Assembly: GCA_041653595.1 (NCBI GenBank) | Contig: JBAZFB010000001.1 | Span: 121,651 to 185,650, forward strand | DNA: 64,000 nt | Direction of reading: 5' to 3' | From: Candidatus Omnitrophota bacterium | GTDB lineage: Bacteria > Omnitrophota > Gorgyraeia > Pluralincolimonadales > Pluralincolimonadaceae | Part shown: positions 39,786 to 48,010 of the stretch, piece after piece | Position numbering within the stretch: position 1 is the first letter of the stretch | Layout: every line of letters starts with the position of its first letter | Notes under the pieces: model-generated | Seen by the model: the letters and a program-made list of their open reading frames with translations, nothing else | Told to the model about the DNA's origin: nothing | The model's database searches: none | Program-made: the position numbers and the translations under genes

Positions 39786-40375
39786 CTCTTTTTCCCGTTC
39801 ATATAAAATATCCTTTTCGTTATCTTATAAGATACGAATATCAATACCAGCAGGCCTACGGCGATGACCGTCGGTTTAGTGTATTTCACGAGGCTCGTGC
39901 CGAAAAGCGTGAGCAGTATTATCCTCGGGACGACGCCTATGAAGGTGCACAGGATAAAAGGCCCTAAAGGGAGCTTGGTTATACCGGAGGCGATAGAGAA
40001 GACTTTAAACGGGATGATCGGCAAAAGACGGCCGATCAGTACGCCCCATGCGCCGTGTTTTTTCGCGAATGCTTCGGCCTTGTCAATATGGTGGGGCTTT
40101 ATGAATACGTATTTGCCGTATCTTTTGATGACGGGCGCTCCCGCGTATTTCCCTATCATGTATCCGACTATCGCTCCGAGCGTAGCGCCAAGCGAGCCGA
40201 ATACCGTCACCGACCATAACGAGAGGCCTAACGCCCCGGCCCCGATTATTATGACCTCGGAAGGCAGGGGCACGATGCTCGACTCGAGGAACATCGCGAT
40301 AAAGACGCCAAGGTCGCCGAGTTCGGCGACGAGCTTTGTAACATGGGGCTGCATTCCGGCTTCTAACATAGACAA
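39782..40375 (-). CDS. DedA/VTT-domain membrane protein
   Basis: This 197-residue inner-membrane protein of the DedA family has MFLESSIVPLPSEVIIIGAGAL (~30-51; E and P conserved), YMIGKYAGAPVIKRYGK, the FAKKHGAWGVLIGRLLPIIP segment with conserved Arg, and GITKLPLGPFILCTFIG. DedA proteins flip undecaprenyl phosphate or phospholipids. It precedes cstA with coupled translation. Confidence 0.9.
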   Translation of the reverse strand: MSMLEAGMQPHVTKLVAELGDLGVFIAMFLESSIVPLPSEVIIIGAGALGLSLWSVTVFGSLGATLGAIVGYMIGKYAGAPVIKRYGKYVFIKPHHIDKAEAFAKKHGAWGVLIGRLLPIIPFKVFSIASGITKLPLGPFILCTFIGVVPRIILLTLFGTSLVKYTKPTVIAVGLLVLIFVSYKITKRIFYMNGKKR

Positions 40376-40406
40376 TATTCTAACTTCTTTGGGGGGATTT
40401 GTCCAC

Positions 40407-40868
40407 TTATCTGAGCGGCGGCGGGGTGAGGTCGACTATATCGCTTACTGTCATTACTATAAGGTATTTCGGCTTCGGGAGCTGCGCCTCGGGATGCCTT
40501 TCGTGGCCCGGCTCGCCTTTCAGGTTCTTGATGAGCCGGTGGGTTATCCTCGCGGTGAGCTTTTCTTCCCATGCCTTTATTATATGCGATTTCAGCTCTT
40601 CTTCTTTTATTATCTTCGCCGTGCCTTTCAGGCTGTAGCCCCTGAATTTATGCTCGTCGACGGCGCTCAAGTTTATCGCGGGATTCCTTTCGAGGTTAGC
40701 GCGCGTCTTGCCGGTGTAGAGGTCGAGGAGGTATATCGTCCCGTCCGGATCTATCTGTACGATACCTTTGCATGAGATATGCGGCATCCCGTCAGGGTCT
40801 ACCGTCGAAACTATCGTAAAATGCTGGCTGTGGAAAAATTTTATAACATCTTCCGGAAGCTTAATCAT
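40407..40868 (-). CDS. pyridoxamine 5'-phosphate oxidase-like flavin-binding protein
   Basis: The 153-residue split-barrel protein has FFHSQHFTIVSTVDPDGMPHIS at the N-terminus, IYLLDLYTGKTRANLERNPAINLSA, and GYSLKGTAKIIKEEE. It fits the PNPOx-like FMN- or F420-binding superfamily. It has no clear substrate. It follows the NifU-type gene by nine bases, closing the Fe-S/sulfur group. Confidence 0.85.
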   Translation of the reverse strand: MIKLPEDVIKFFHSQHFTIVSTVDPDGMPHISCKGIVQIDPDGTIYLLDLYTGKTRANLERNPAINLSAVDEHKFRGYSLKGTAKIIKEEELKSHIIKAWEEKLTARITHRLIKNLKGEPGHERHPEAQLPKPKYLIVMTVSDIVDLTPPPLR

Positions 40869-40877
40869 CTTTCAGCC

Positions 40878-41489
40878 CTATTTTGAAAAATGCTTCTTCT
40901 TGTACTCCTCGAGCAGCTCTATCGCCTTATCCTTGCATTGCCCGCAGACGGTGCCGAGTTTCGTGTGTTCCTGCAGTTCAAGGTACGTCCTGGCGCCCTC
41001 CAGCACGGCGTGCTCTATCTCCATGTCGGTCACGTTCATGCACTGGCAGACGATATGGGCTTTTTCTTCCTCGACCTTGTCGAGCATGCCGTTTTTGGTG
41101 TAATAATCGTTTATCGCCGCGCGCAGCGCCTTATGCCCGAGGACCGAACAATGGATCTTGTACTCTGGAAGGCCTCCGAGCTCTTTCGCGATATCTTTTG
41201 CGGTAAGGTGGTATGCCTGATCGAGCGTCTTTCCTATCACGATCTCTGAAAGTATGGACGTGCTGGCGATCGCGCTGGCGCAGCCGTATGTCTTCCACTT
41301 GCAGTCGGCGATCGTATTTTTCTTCTTGTCGACCTTTATCGCGACGACCATTTCGTCGCCGCATTTGATATTACCGACGATGCCCCTGCCGTCCGCGTGA
41401 TAAGCCGCCTCGTCCGCAAGGACGTTGCGGGGATGCATGAAATGGTCTTTTACTTTTTCCGAATATACCCATTCAAATTTATTGTCCAT
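40878..41489 (-). CDS. nifU: NifU-type Fe-S scaffold: IscU domain plus BFD [2Fe-2S] domain
   Basis: The 203-residue protein has an IscU-like domain (~1-130) with the three cluster cysteines in GNIKCGDEM, KTYGCASAIAS and YKIHCSVLG. A C-terminal BFD-like [2Fe-2S] domain (~140-195) has IVCQCMNVTDMEIE and GTVCGQCKDKAIE. It lacks the third Nfu domain of full NifU. It receives sulfur from the cysteine desulfurase encoded four bases upstream and builds Fe-S clusters. Confidence 0.92.
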   Translation of the reverse strand: MDNKFEWVYSEKVKDHFMHPRNVLADEAAYHADGRGIVGNIKCGDEMVVAIKVDKKKNTIADCKWKTYGCASAIASTSILSEIVIGKTLDQAYHLTAKDIAKELGGLPEYKIHCSVLGHKALRAAINDYYTKNGMLDKVEEEKAHIVCQCMNVTDMEIEHAVLEGARTYLELQEHTKLGTVCGQCKDKAIELLEEYKKKHFSK

Positions 41490-41493
41490 GGCC

Positions 41494-42666
41494 TCACCTT
41501 ACCGTAGACATTTTTCTGATCTTGTCGATGACCAGCGCGATCTTCTCTGCCGTGTAGTCGATATCCTCTTCGGTGTTATCCCTTCCGAGGCTCATCCTGA
41601 TCGAGCCGTGCGCCTCTTCTGCCGGAAGGCCGGCCGCTATCAGGACATGCGACGGGTCAAGCGAGCCGGACGCGCACGCCGAACCGGTCGATACGGCTAT
41701 CCCTTCGAGGTCGAGGTAGAGAAGTATCGCCTCCCCTTCTGCTCCGAAGAATGAGACGTTTAAAGTTCCGGGCAGGGTGTCGGTCGGATGGCCGTTGAAC
41801 TGGATATTCGGGACATTTTTTTCGATGCCAGCTTTGAGTTTAGATTTAAGCGACAATAAACGTTTCGCTTCAGGGGCCATCTCGGTAACGCGCATCTCGA
41901 TGGCTTTCCCGAAACCTGCGATTCCTATCGTGTTCTCTGTTCCGGCGCGCCTGCCCCTCTCCTGGTGACCACCGCGTATGAACGGACAGAACGGCACGCC
42001 CGGCGAAACATACAGCGCGCCGACGCCTTTGGGCCCGTATATTTTATGGGCCGAGAGCGAAAGATAATCGACGCCCAGCTCATGGACATTGACGGGTATC
42101 TTGCCCACAGCCTGGATAGCGTCTGTATGGAACATCGCGCCGTGTTTATGGGCGATCCTGCCTATCTCTTTTATGTCCTGTATGGTGCCGATCTCGTTAT
42201 TGGCCATCATGACCGTGACGAGCGCGGTCTTATCCGATATGACCGATGAATATTTGTCCATATCTATCTTCCCGGTCTTATGCACGGGCAAATAGACGAC
42301 GTCGATGCCCCTCTCCTCGAGGCATGCCGCCGCTTCCAGGATACAGGGGTGTTCTATTTGCGATGTGATTATTTGGTGTCTTTTTGTGTGGGGCGCTTCG
42401 CAGTGCCTCGCGGCGCAATAAAGCAGGTTCAAGACGGTGTTGTTCGCCTCGGAGCCGCTTCCGGAGAAGACAATGTCCTCGGCTTTTCCTCCGATGAACG
42501 CGCCTATCTTCTCTCTCGCGTCATCGATGAGGCGCCGCGCCTGCCTTCCGAAGCTGTGCAGGCTCGAAGGGTTGCCGAAGGCGTCCATCGCTTCTATCAT
42601 CGCCTTCTTCACTTCCGGATGCAATGGCGTTGTCGCGTTATGATCCAGATATACTTTGCGTTTCAA
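41494..42666 (-). CDS. nifS: cysteine desulfurase, NifS/IscS type
   Basis: The 390-residue PLP enzyme has YLDHNATTPLHPEV at the start, HTDAIQAVGKIPVN, the PLP lysine in SLSAHKIYGPKGVGALY (~205) and the sulfur-accepting Cys in VSTGSACASGSLDPSH (~330). It converts cysteine to alanine plus enzyme-bound persulfide for Fe-S and thio-cofactor synthesis. Pairing with the nifU-like gene and cysK upstream gives a complete cysteine-to-cluster route. Confidence 0.95.
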   Translation of the reverse strand: MKRKVYLDHNATTPLHPEVKKAMIEAMDAFGNPSSLHSFGRQARRLIDDAREKIGAFIGGKAEDIVFSGSGSEANNTVLNLLYCAARHCEAPHTKRHQIITSQIEHPCILEAAACLEERGIDVVYLPVHKTGKIDMDKYSSVISDKTALVTVMMANNEIGTIQDIKEIGRIAHKHGAMFHTDAIQAVGKIPVNVHELGVDYLSLSAHKIYGPKGVGALYVSPGVPFCPFIRGGHQERGRRAGTENTIGIAGFGKAIEMRVTEMAPEAKRLLSLKSKLKAGIEKNVPNIQFNGHPTDTLPGTLNVSFFGAEGEAILLYLDLEGIAVSTGSACASGSLDPSHVLIAAGLPAEEAHGSIRMSLGRDNTEEDIDYTAEKIALVIDKIRKMSTVR

Positions 42667-42686
42667 TTTTCTTTCTCCTTAGGAGT

Positions 42687-43613
42687 TTACTCCTGGAACA
42701 GCCAGGTTGACAGGTACCTTTCTCCCGTATCGGGAAGCAGGACGACTATTGTTTTCCCCGCCGATTCCGGGCGTTTCGCGACTTCCAAAGCGGCCCATAA
42801 TGCGGCTCCGCTCGAGATCCCGACAAGTATGCCCTCTTCTTTCGCAAGCCTGCGGGAGGTCGCTCCGGAGTCTTCGGCGGTTACCTGGATTATCTCATCT
42901 ATTATGTTTTTGTTCAATACATTCGGGACAAATCCCGCGCCTATTCCCTGTATCTTATGCGGGCCCGGATTCCCGCCGGATAATACAGGAGAATCTTTCG
43001 GCTCTACCGCGATTATTTTCACTTTTGAGTTCTTCTTTTTCAGGATCTCCCCGACGCCTGTTATCGTGCCGCCGGTGCCGACCCCTGAGATAAACACATC
43101 GACTTTGCCGTCGGTATCCCTAAGTATCTCCTCGGCCGTCGTGCGGCGGTGTATCTCGGGATTGGCGGGGTTGTCGAATTGCTGCGGCATAAAAGCGTTA
43201 GGGGTGCTTTTTACGAGTTCTTCCGCTTTTTGGATAGCGCCCTTCATGCCTTTTGCGCCCTCTGTCAGGACTATCTCCGCTCCCAGGATCTTAAGCAGCT
43301 GCCTGCGCTCGACGCTCATCGTCTCGGGCATCGTTAAGACCAGTTTGTAGCCCTTTGCCGCGGCGACGAACGCTAGAGCGATGCCGGTATTACCGCTCGT
43401 CGGCTCGATGATGACGGTGCCTTTCTTGAGCTTGCCCGCTTTCTCTGCCGCCTCGATCAGCGCGACGCCTAACCTGTCCTTGACGCTGGATAGCGGATTG
43501 AAAGATTCGAGTTTCGCGATAACTGTCGCGTTCAGGCCCTTCGTAAGGCGATTTATCCTGACCAGCGGCGTGTTGCCCACCGTCTTTGTTATATCGTCAA
43601 ATATCCTCGCCAT
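42687..43613 (-). CDS. cysK: cysteine synthase A (O-acetylserine sulfhydrylase)
   Basis: The 308-residue PLP enzyme has GNTPLVRINRL, the lysine in PLSSVKDRLGVALIE (~43), TSGNTGIALAFVAAAKGYKL (~68), GVGTGGTITGVGEIL (~175) and GISSGAALWAALEVAK (~260), all expected for CysK. It makes cysteine from O-acetylserine and sulfide. GGAG precedes the ATG. Confidence 0.95.
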   Translation of the reverse strand: MARIFDDITKTVGNTPLVRINRLTKGLNATVIAKLESFNPLSSVKDRLGVALIEAAEKAGKLKKGTVIIEPTSGNTGIALAFVAAAKGYKLVLTMPETMSVERRQLLKILGAEIVLTEGAKGMKGAIQKAEELVKSTPNAFMPQQFDNPANPEIHRRTTAEEILRDTDGKVDVFISGVGTGGTITGVGEILKKKNSKVKIIAVEPKDSPVLSGGNPGPHKIQGIGAGFVPNVLNKNIIDEIIQVTAEDSGATSRRLAKEEGILVGISSGAALWAALEVAKRPESAGKTIVVLLPDTGERYLSTWLFQE

Positions 43614-43632
43614 CTTATTGTCTCCTTGATAG

Positions 43633-44925
43633 TTATGCCTTTTCCAAGGCCTGTTCTATGTCCCTGATTATATCATCAATATGCTCGATGCCGATAGATA
43701 ATCTTACGAAGTCGGGTGTTACTCCGGTCGCCAACTGTTCTTCGCTTGAAAGCTGTTGATGCGTCGTTGTGGCCGGGTGTATCGCCAGGCTCTTGGCGTC
43801 GCCGACATTTGCAAGGTGCGATATAAGCTCAAGGGAGTTAATGAACCTGCTTCCCGCCTCAAGCCCTCCTTTTATGCCGAATCCGAGTATCGCGCCGGCG
43901 CCCTTAGGCAGGTACTTCTTTACCCTGTCTTTCTCCGGGCTGTTCTTAAGGCCCGGATAATTGACCCAGCCCACTTTCGGATGCCGCGAGAGATATTCCG
44001 CGACCGCAAGCGCGTTCTCGGAATGGCGCGGCAACCTCAGGTGCAAGGTCTCGAGCCCCTGCAGGAACAGGAACGAATTGAACGGAGATAGCGCGGGGCC
44101 CAGGTCGCGCAAGAGCGTGACCCTCGCCTTGATGATATAGGCGATGTTGCCCATCGGTTTCAAGGCCTCGATAAAGTCGATGCCGTGATAGCTGGGATCA
44201 GGTTCTGAGATGAGCGGGAATTTTCCGCTATCCCAATCGAATTTGCCTGAATCGACTATCACCCCGCCTAAGGAGGTCCCGTGGCCCCCGATGAATTTCG
44301 TCGCCGAATAAACGACGACATCGACGCCGAAATCGATAGGCCTCAAGAGATACGGCGATACCGTATTATCGAGCACGAAAGGTATCCCGTTCTTGTGCGT
44401 GACCCCCGCGATGCCTTCCAGGTCGGCCACGTCAAGTTTGGGATTGCCTATCGACTCGGCATAGAAGGCCTTCGTCTTAGGCGTGATCGCTTTCTGGAGC
44501 GCGTCGAGGTCGTTTGACTTCACGAACTTTACGGTGATCCCAAATTTCGGGAAGGTATAATGAAACAGGTTATACGTTCCCCCGTAGAGATTATCCGCCG
44601 AGACGATCTCGTCCCCGGCTTTGGCTATATTAAGGAGGGCCAGCGTTATCGCTGACTGGCCGCTCGCGACAGCCAATGCTCCTACGCCGCCGTCTAAAGC
44701 TGCGATACGCTTTTCAAAAACATCGGTTGTCGGGTTCATCAGGCGAGTATAGATATTCCCGAATTCTTTAAGCCCGAAAAGATTGGCGGCATGCTCCGTG
44801 TTCTTGAATTGGTACGAGGTCGTCTGGTATATCGGCACCGCCCTCGAGCCTGTCGTCGGGTCTGCTTCCTGCCCGCCGTGTAAAGCCAGTGACTCCACTT
44901 TCAGTTTACTGTCTATCTTACTCAT
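43633..44925 (-). CDS. metY: O-acetylhomoserine sulfhydrylase
   Basis: The ATG at 44923-44925 with AAGGA upstream is preferred; a longer frame reads into the terminator hairpin. The ~430-residue PLP enzyme has TRAVPIYQTTSYQF, the PLP lysine in VVYSATKFIGGHGTSLGGV (~208) and RLSIGIEHIDDIIRDI at the end. It makes homocysteine from O-acetylhomoserine and sulfide and belongs to the MetY rather than MetB group by length and the LFGLKEFGNIYTRLMNPT segment. Confidence 0.94.
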   Translation of the reverse strand: MSKIDSKLKVESLALHGGQEADPTTGSRAVPIYQTTSYQFKNTEHAANLFGLKEFGNIYTRLMNPTTDVFEKRIAALDGGVGALAVASGQSAITLALLNIAKAGDEIVSADNLYGGTYNLFHYTFPKFGITVKFVKSNDLDALQKAITPKTKAFYAESIGNPKLDVADLEGIAGVTHKNGIPFVLDNTVSPYLLRPIDFGVDVVVYSATKFIGGHGTSLGGVIVDSGKFDWDSGKFPLISEPDPSYHGIDFIEALKPMGNIAYIIKARVTLLRDLGPALSPFNSFLFLQGLETLHLRLPRHSENALAVAEYLSRHPKVGWVNYPGLKNSPEKDRVKKYLPKGAGAILGFGIKGGLEAGSRFINSLELISHLANVGDAKSLAIHPATTTHQQLSSEEQLATGVTPDFVRLSIGIEHIDDIIRDIEQALEKA

Positions 44926-44943
44926 CTTTATCCTTCCTTTTCC

Positions 44944-44971
44944 GGGTCGGGAGGGATCTTCCTCCCGACCC
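44944..44971 (-). terminator. strong hairpin between the DUF3034 gene and metY
   Basis: A perfect 11-bp stem (GGGTCGGGAGG/CCTCCCGACCC) with a 6-base loop lies just after the DUF3034 stop and before the metY ribosome site. There is no U-tract, so it may attenuate or process rather than fully terminate. Confidence 0.6.
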
Positions 44972-44979
44972 AAATGTTT

Positions 44980-45840
44980 TTAGAACGCGTATTGCGCGCT
45001 CAAGACTACTCCCTCGCCCAAACCTACTCTCGAGGTCGATTTGCTGTTTCCGGCATTGACATAAGCAAGTACGAGAGACAGGTTCTTGTTCGCGAACCAG
45101 GCCACATGCGCATCCCAGTAATCCGCGTTCTTGAAGTCCTTGAACCTCGCGCCTTGTTTATACTCGAACCCGATCGCGAGATTGTCGAACGGCAGGATAT
45201 CGACATTGGCAAAACCTACCTGCTTCCTGTTCTTGTCAAACCCAAACACTCCCGTGGCCAATCCTGTCGTCGAGAGGAGGCCTCCCGATATCAGCACCGG
45301 CCTCGGCGTCTGGGTTATCAGCTTCGTCACGACACCGTAGATGTCAAAATCGCTGTCATCCACTCCCGGAGCGACATTATTCGCATGTTTCCATACGCTT
45401 CCGACCGATACTGCGGGAAGGAACTTATTATTGTTGAAGTTCTCCGGCAGCAATAACAACTTGGCGCCTACGTTGTCCTTATGGATGTTCTTCCCTGGCG
45501 GAGCTATTATTTCATGGGCATACGAGACCTCGAGCCTTTTGAAGAACGTCTCCGCGGTCCCGATACTCGTCCAACCGACCTTGACGTCGTTTAAGTTCAC
45601 GTACCATACGCCGAACTGAGGTTTGGAAAAGACATCCTTATAAGTGAGGTCCTTTTCCCCCTCTTTTTCCCCGGATTTCTTGTCCGATTCGATAGCGGTG
45701 CCGGCCGTATAGGCCAGCGGGTTGAACGCTATACCGCCCACGCCTTCAAGGTTATTGAGCGGGACTCCGGCGTTCGCCTCTTCGAACGGATAAACCACAG
45801 TCAATAAAACTACCAACACGAACAATGCCGCTATTTTCAT
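44980..45840 (-). CDS. DUF3034 outer-membrane beta-barrel-like protein
   Basis: This 286-residue exported protein (signal peptide 1-24, ending ANA) matches DUF3034: GVPLNNLEGVGGIAFNPLAYTAG at the mature start, KPQFGVWYVNLNDVKVGWTSIGTAETFFKRLEVSY-type strands and a terminal aromatic residue (SAQYAF) typical of barrels. Alternating hydrophobic strands run through the whole length. Function is unknown. It is located between DUF2292 and metY in the sulfur block, so a role in uptake of a sulfur source is possible. Confidence 0.82.
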   Translation of the reverse strand: MKIAALFVLVVLLTVVYPFEEANAGVPLNNLEGVGGIAFNPLAYTAGTAIESDKKSGEKEGEKDLTYKDVFSKPQFGVWYVNLNDVKVGWTSIGTAETFFKRLEVSYAHEIIAPPGKNIHKDNVGAKLLLLPENFNNNKFLPAVSVGSVWKHANNVAPGVDDSDFDIYGVVTKLITQTPRPVLISGGLLSTTGLATGVFGFDKNRKQVGFANVDILPFDNLAIGFEYKQGARFKDFKNADYWDAHVAWFANKNLSLVLAYVNAGNSKSTSRVGLGEGVVLSAQYAF

Positions 45841-45945
45841 GAACGACCTCCAAGCAATGGCCCTTAAACCCCAGTTGACTGGTCGCTCAGGTGCTTTTTT
45901 GATTTATAAGGTTCCCGGTGGTCCGGCAAACACAAAAACCTAAAC

Positions 45946-45970
45946 TACCCTTCGGCTGCGCCGCAGGGTA
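45946..45970 (-). terminator. hairpin after DUF2292, possible terminator or attenuator
   Basis: The TACCCT/AGGGTA stem with an inner CGGC/GCCG stem starts directly after the TGA of the DUF2292 gene. A T-rich stretch (GGTTTTTGTG) follows 7 bases later on the transcript. The remaining ~105 bases up to the DUF3034 ATG hold small stems and a GGAGG ribosome site; I recognise no riboswitch class there. Confidence 0.5.
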
Positions 45971-46168
45971 TCATATACCACCCCCTTCCTCGACGGTCCA
46001 AACGTCGTCAAACCGTTTCTTCTCCGATACCTCTACTTGCACTATCTTCGAATTATGCACGGTAATATTTATATCGCCGTACTTGATCTTGTGCACGGCG
46101 TCGCTCAGCTCCTTTATTATCGCGTCATTTATTATGTTCTTCTTCTGGTCGCTCTTTTCCATCGTCAT
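45971..46168 (-). CDS. DUF2292 (YezD-like) small protein
   Basis: The 65-residue protein matches DUF2292: IKELSDAVHKIKYGDINITVHNSKIVQVEVSEKKRF, with the central KYG-x-I-x-I-x-VHN-x-K-(I/V)-VQ pattern. Members are often found beside sulfate- or cysteine-assimilation genes; the molecular role is unknown. It is the third gene after the rrf2 promoter. Confidence 0.85.
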   Translation of the reverse strand: MTMEKSDQKKNIINDAIIKELSDAVHKIKYGDINITVHNSKIVQVEVSEKKRFDDVWTVEEGGGI

Positions 46169-46182
46169 TTTCCTGTCCGGCC

Positions 46183-46362
46183 TTAGCCCAATAGCTTATC
46201 GCCGTGGGCCCAGTTCTCGCCGTTGACCTCGTCGAAGACCAGATACAGGCTCTCTTTAGGTTTTCCGGCCACTTTCAGGAGCGTCTCTGAAAATCTCTCG
46301 GCGATCTCTTTCTTCTGTTCTTTTGTCAGCTTACCGACTAGTTTCAAATTTACGAATGGCAT
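46183..46362 (-). CDS. 4-oxalocrotonate tautomerase family protein
   Basis: A 59-residue ORF begins MPFVNLKLVGKLTKEQKKEI and continues with LLKVAGKPKESLYLVFDEV and ENWAHGDKLLG. Pro2, the catalytic base of the family, is present, as is the usual tail around W and G. GGAGGG precedes the ATG. Such enzymes tautomerise 2-oxo acids or act as promiscuous isomerases; substrate unknown. It lies 14 bases after the rrf2 stop. Confidence 0.88.
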   Translation of the reverse strand: MPFVNLKLVGKLTKEQKKEIAERFSETLLKVAGKPKESLYLVFDEVNGENWAHGDKLLG

Positions 46363-46376
46363 CTTTCCCTCCTTTT

Positions 46377-46823
46377 TTAAATTACGTAATTGTACGCTGC
46401 TAAAGACCCGTATTTGCTCTTCTGCTTCTCTGCTATATCCTCAAGCGTGACCGATTCCAGTATCCCTAAAAACTTTTCCGATAATTCGCTCCAGATATCC
46501 CTCGTTGCGCATGTCTCCGACCGCGCGCATGCGGAGGAATCGCCGACGCACATGACAAATGATATCGGCCCTTCTACCGCAAGCAGTATCTCTTTCAGGG
46601 TTATATGAGCCGGCGGCCTGGCCAGGGAATAGCCGCCGTGAGCGCCCCTGACAGATGTTATCAGGCCCGCGTTCTTCAAAGGCGGTACCAAATGCCAGAG
46701 GTATTTCTCCGATATCTCTTGTCTCTTTGCGGCATCTTTGAGAAAAACAGGATTGTCTCCATAATGGAGCGCCAGATCCAGCATCAACCGCGTCCCGTAC
46801 CGTCCTTTTGTCGTCAATTTCAT
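46377..46823 (-). CDS. Rrf2-family regulator (IscR/CymR-like)
   Basis: The 148-residue DNA-binding protein has the Rrf2 winged helix (MKLTTKGRYGTRLMLDLALH; ISEKYLWHLVPPLKNAGLI; VRGAHGGYSLARP). It carries three cysteines (MCVGDSSAC, SETC) around residues 92-105 that could hold a [2Fe-2S] cluster as in IscR. It heads the operon with 4-OT and DUF2292, upstream of cysteine and Fe-S genes, so it is a likely regulator of that block. Several CymR-type relatives lack the cysteines, so IscR-like sensing is favoured. Confidence 0.9.
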   Translation of the reverse strand: MKLTTKGRYGTRLMLDLALHYGDNPVFLKDAAKRQEISEKYLWHLVPPLKNAGLITSVRGAHGGYSLARPPAHITLKEILLAVEGPISFVMCVGDSSACARSETCATRDIWSELSEKFLGILESVTLEDIAEKQKSKYGSLAAYNYVI

Positions 46824-46873
46824 CGGTATCCCCCTCTTCTTTCATTTCCCACTAATTCTATTGAATTGGTGTA

Positions 46874-46901
46874 ATTATATCACCAAAAAAATCTTTGTCA
46901 A
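46874..46901 (-). promoter_or_regulatory. rrf2 promoter with an overlapping palindrome
   Basis: Perfect -35 TTGACA (46896-46901) and -10 TATAAT (46874-46879) have a 16-base spacer. GGTGATATAATTACACC (GGTG/CACC ends) covers the -10 and could be the Rrf2 protein's own operator. Confidence 0.72.
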
Positions 46902-46919
46902 GTAAAAAAATGTACCCGC

Positions 46920-47588
46920 CTATTCGAGTTTTTCTGGATGGTGGCGCACGACCTTCGCCTGGACCATGTATATCACGTCTTCGGCGATGTTTGTTGCGTG
47001 GTCGCAGATGCGCTCGAGATGGCGGGCTATCAAAAGGAGCGGCACCGCGCGCGGGGCGGTGGATTTATCCTTGGCTATGTAATCGTTTATAAGCTCATCC
47101 TGGACAAAATTCCTCAGTTTATCGGCTTCCGGATCCGTAAGGACTACCTTTTTCGCCAATTCTATGTCCCTGTTTACGAAAGCGTCTATCCCCTGCTTTA
47201 CCATGTTCTGCGCTATGGCGCAAAGCTTCGGTATGTCTACCAGGGGCTTGAGCAACGGCTTATCGACTATTTCAAGGACGCGCTGGGCGATATCGACCGC
47301 GAGGTCGGCTATCCTCTCGAGCTCATTGTTAAGCTTCATCGCCGTGGTGATAAACCTGAGGTCTATGGCGATCGGCTGGTGCAGGGCCAGCATTTCAAGA
47401 CAGCGCTCTTCTATCTCGAGTTCCATCATGTCTATCTGCTTGTCCGAATCGATGACCTTCAGAGCCATGGCCTTGTCCTGCTCTTTGAGGGACTTGACCG
47501 AGTTCATTATCGCCTCCTCGGCCAGGGCTCCCATCTTGAGTATCCGGGCATTAAGGTCCTTTAATTCCTCGTCAAAATGCCTCTCCAT
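46920..47588 (-). CDS. phoU: phosphate signalling protein PhoU
   Basis: The 222-residue helical protein has two PhoU repeats: HFDEELKDLNARILKMGALAEEAI at the start with DKQIDMMELEIEERCLEML, and a second with DPEADKLRNFVQDELINDYI and ARHLERICDHATNIAEDVIY (E/D-x3-D metal motif). PhoU links PstSCAB to the PhoR kinase and prevents signalling when phosphate is plentiful. It is last in the pst operon and overlaps the arsC stop. Confidence 0.94.
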   Translation of the reverse strand: MERHFDEELKDLNARILKMGALAEEAIMNSVKSLKEQDKAMALKVIDSDKQIDMMELEIEERCLEMLALHQPIAIDLRFITTAMKLNNELERIADLAVDIAQRVLEIVDKPLLKPLVDIPKLCAIAQNMVKQGIDAFVNRDIELAKKVVLTDPEADKLRNFVQDELINDYIAKDKSTAPRAVPLLLIARHLERICDHATNIAEDVIYMVQAKVVRHHPEKLE

Positions 47589-48010
47589 TATTTATCTCCT
47601 GTTTTGCGTTTATCCGCTTCCGCAACTTCAAATATAAGCCTCAACACTTTCTCCTTAATGGTGTCCCTTACCGTCCTGAAAAATTCTATGCTCTTGCCTT
47701 TCGGGTCAGGTATGTCCCACTCGATATGCTTCTTAGCCGGCACGAAAGGGCACGTCTCTCTACAGCCCATGGAAATGACATAATCGAAATCCTTGACCGG
47801 CAGGTCGTTGAAACCCTTGGACTTCTGCGAAAAGATATCCACCTTCTCTTCCCACATCACTTTTGTCGCGTAGGGGTTTATTTTGCCCGAAGGTTTAGAG
47901 CCGGCGCTGTAAGCTTCCAGCACATGGCCGCCAAGGCTACGCGCGAAGCCCTCGGCTATCTGACTGCGGCAGGAATTTTCTATGCACACAAATAAGATTT
48001 TTTTCTTCAT
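47588..48010 (-). CDS. arsC: arsenate reductase ArsC (low-molecular-weight phosphatase fold)
   Basis: The 140-residue protein has the phosphate loop CIENSCRSQIAEGFA (C-x5-R, Cys ~9), a second cysteine pair in SMGCRETCPFVP and the WDIPDPKGKS motif with the general-acid Asp. This is the pattern of thioredoxin-coupled ArsC rather than a protein tyrosine phosphatase. It lies in the pst operon between pstB and phoU without any gap. Arsenate enters through phosphate transporters, so co-expression makes sense. Confidence 0.87.
   Translation of the reverse strand: MKKKILFVCIENSCRSQIAEGFARSLGGHVLEAYSAGSKPSGKINPYATKVMWEEKVDIFSQKSKGFNDLPVKDFDYVISMGCRETCPFVPAKKHIEWDIPDPKGKSIEFFRTVRDTIKEKVLRLIFEVAEADKRKTGDK

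Noticed and set aside
45841..45970. GEMM (c-di-GMP) or SAM riboswitch upstream of the DUF3034 gene
   Set aside because: A GCCGG...CCGGG stem and a GGCGCAGCC string looked suggestive, but the conserved GGCAAACC and GCAAAGCC elements are absent, as are the SAM-box motifs.
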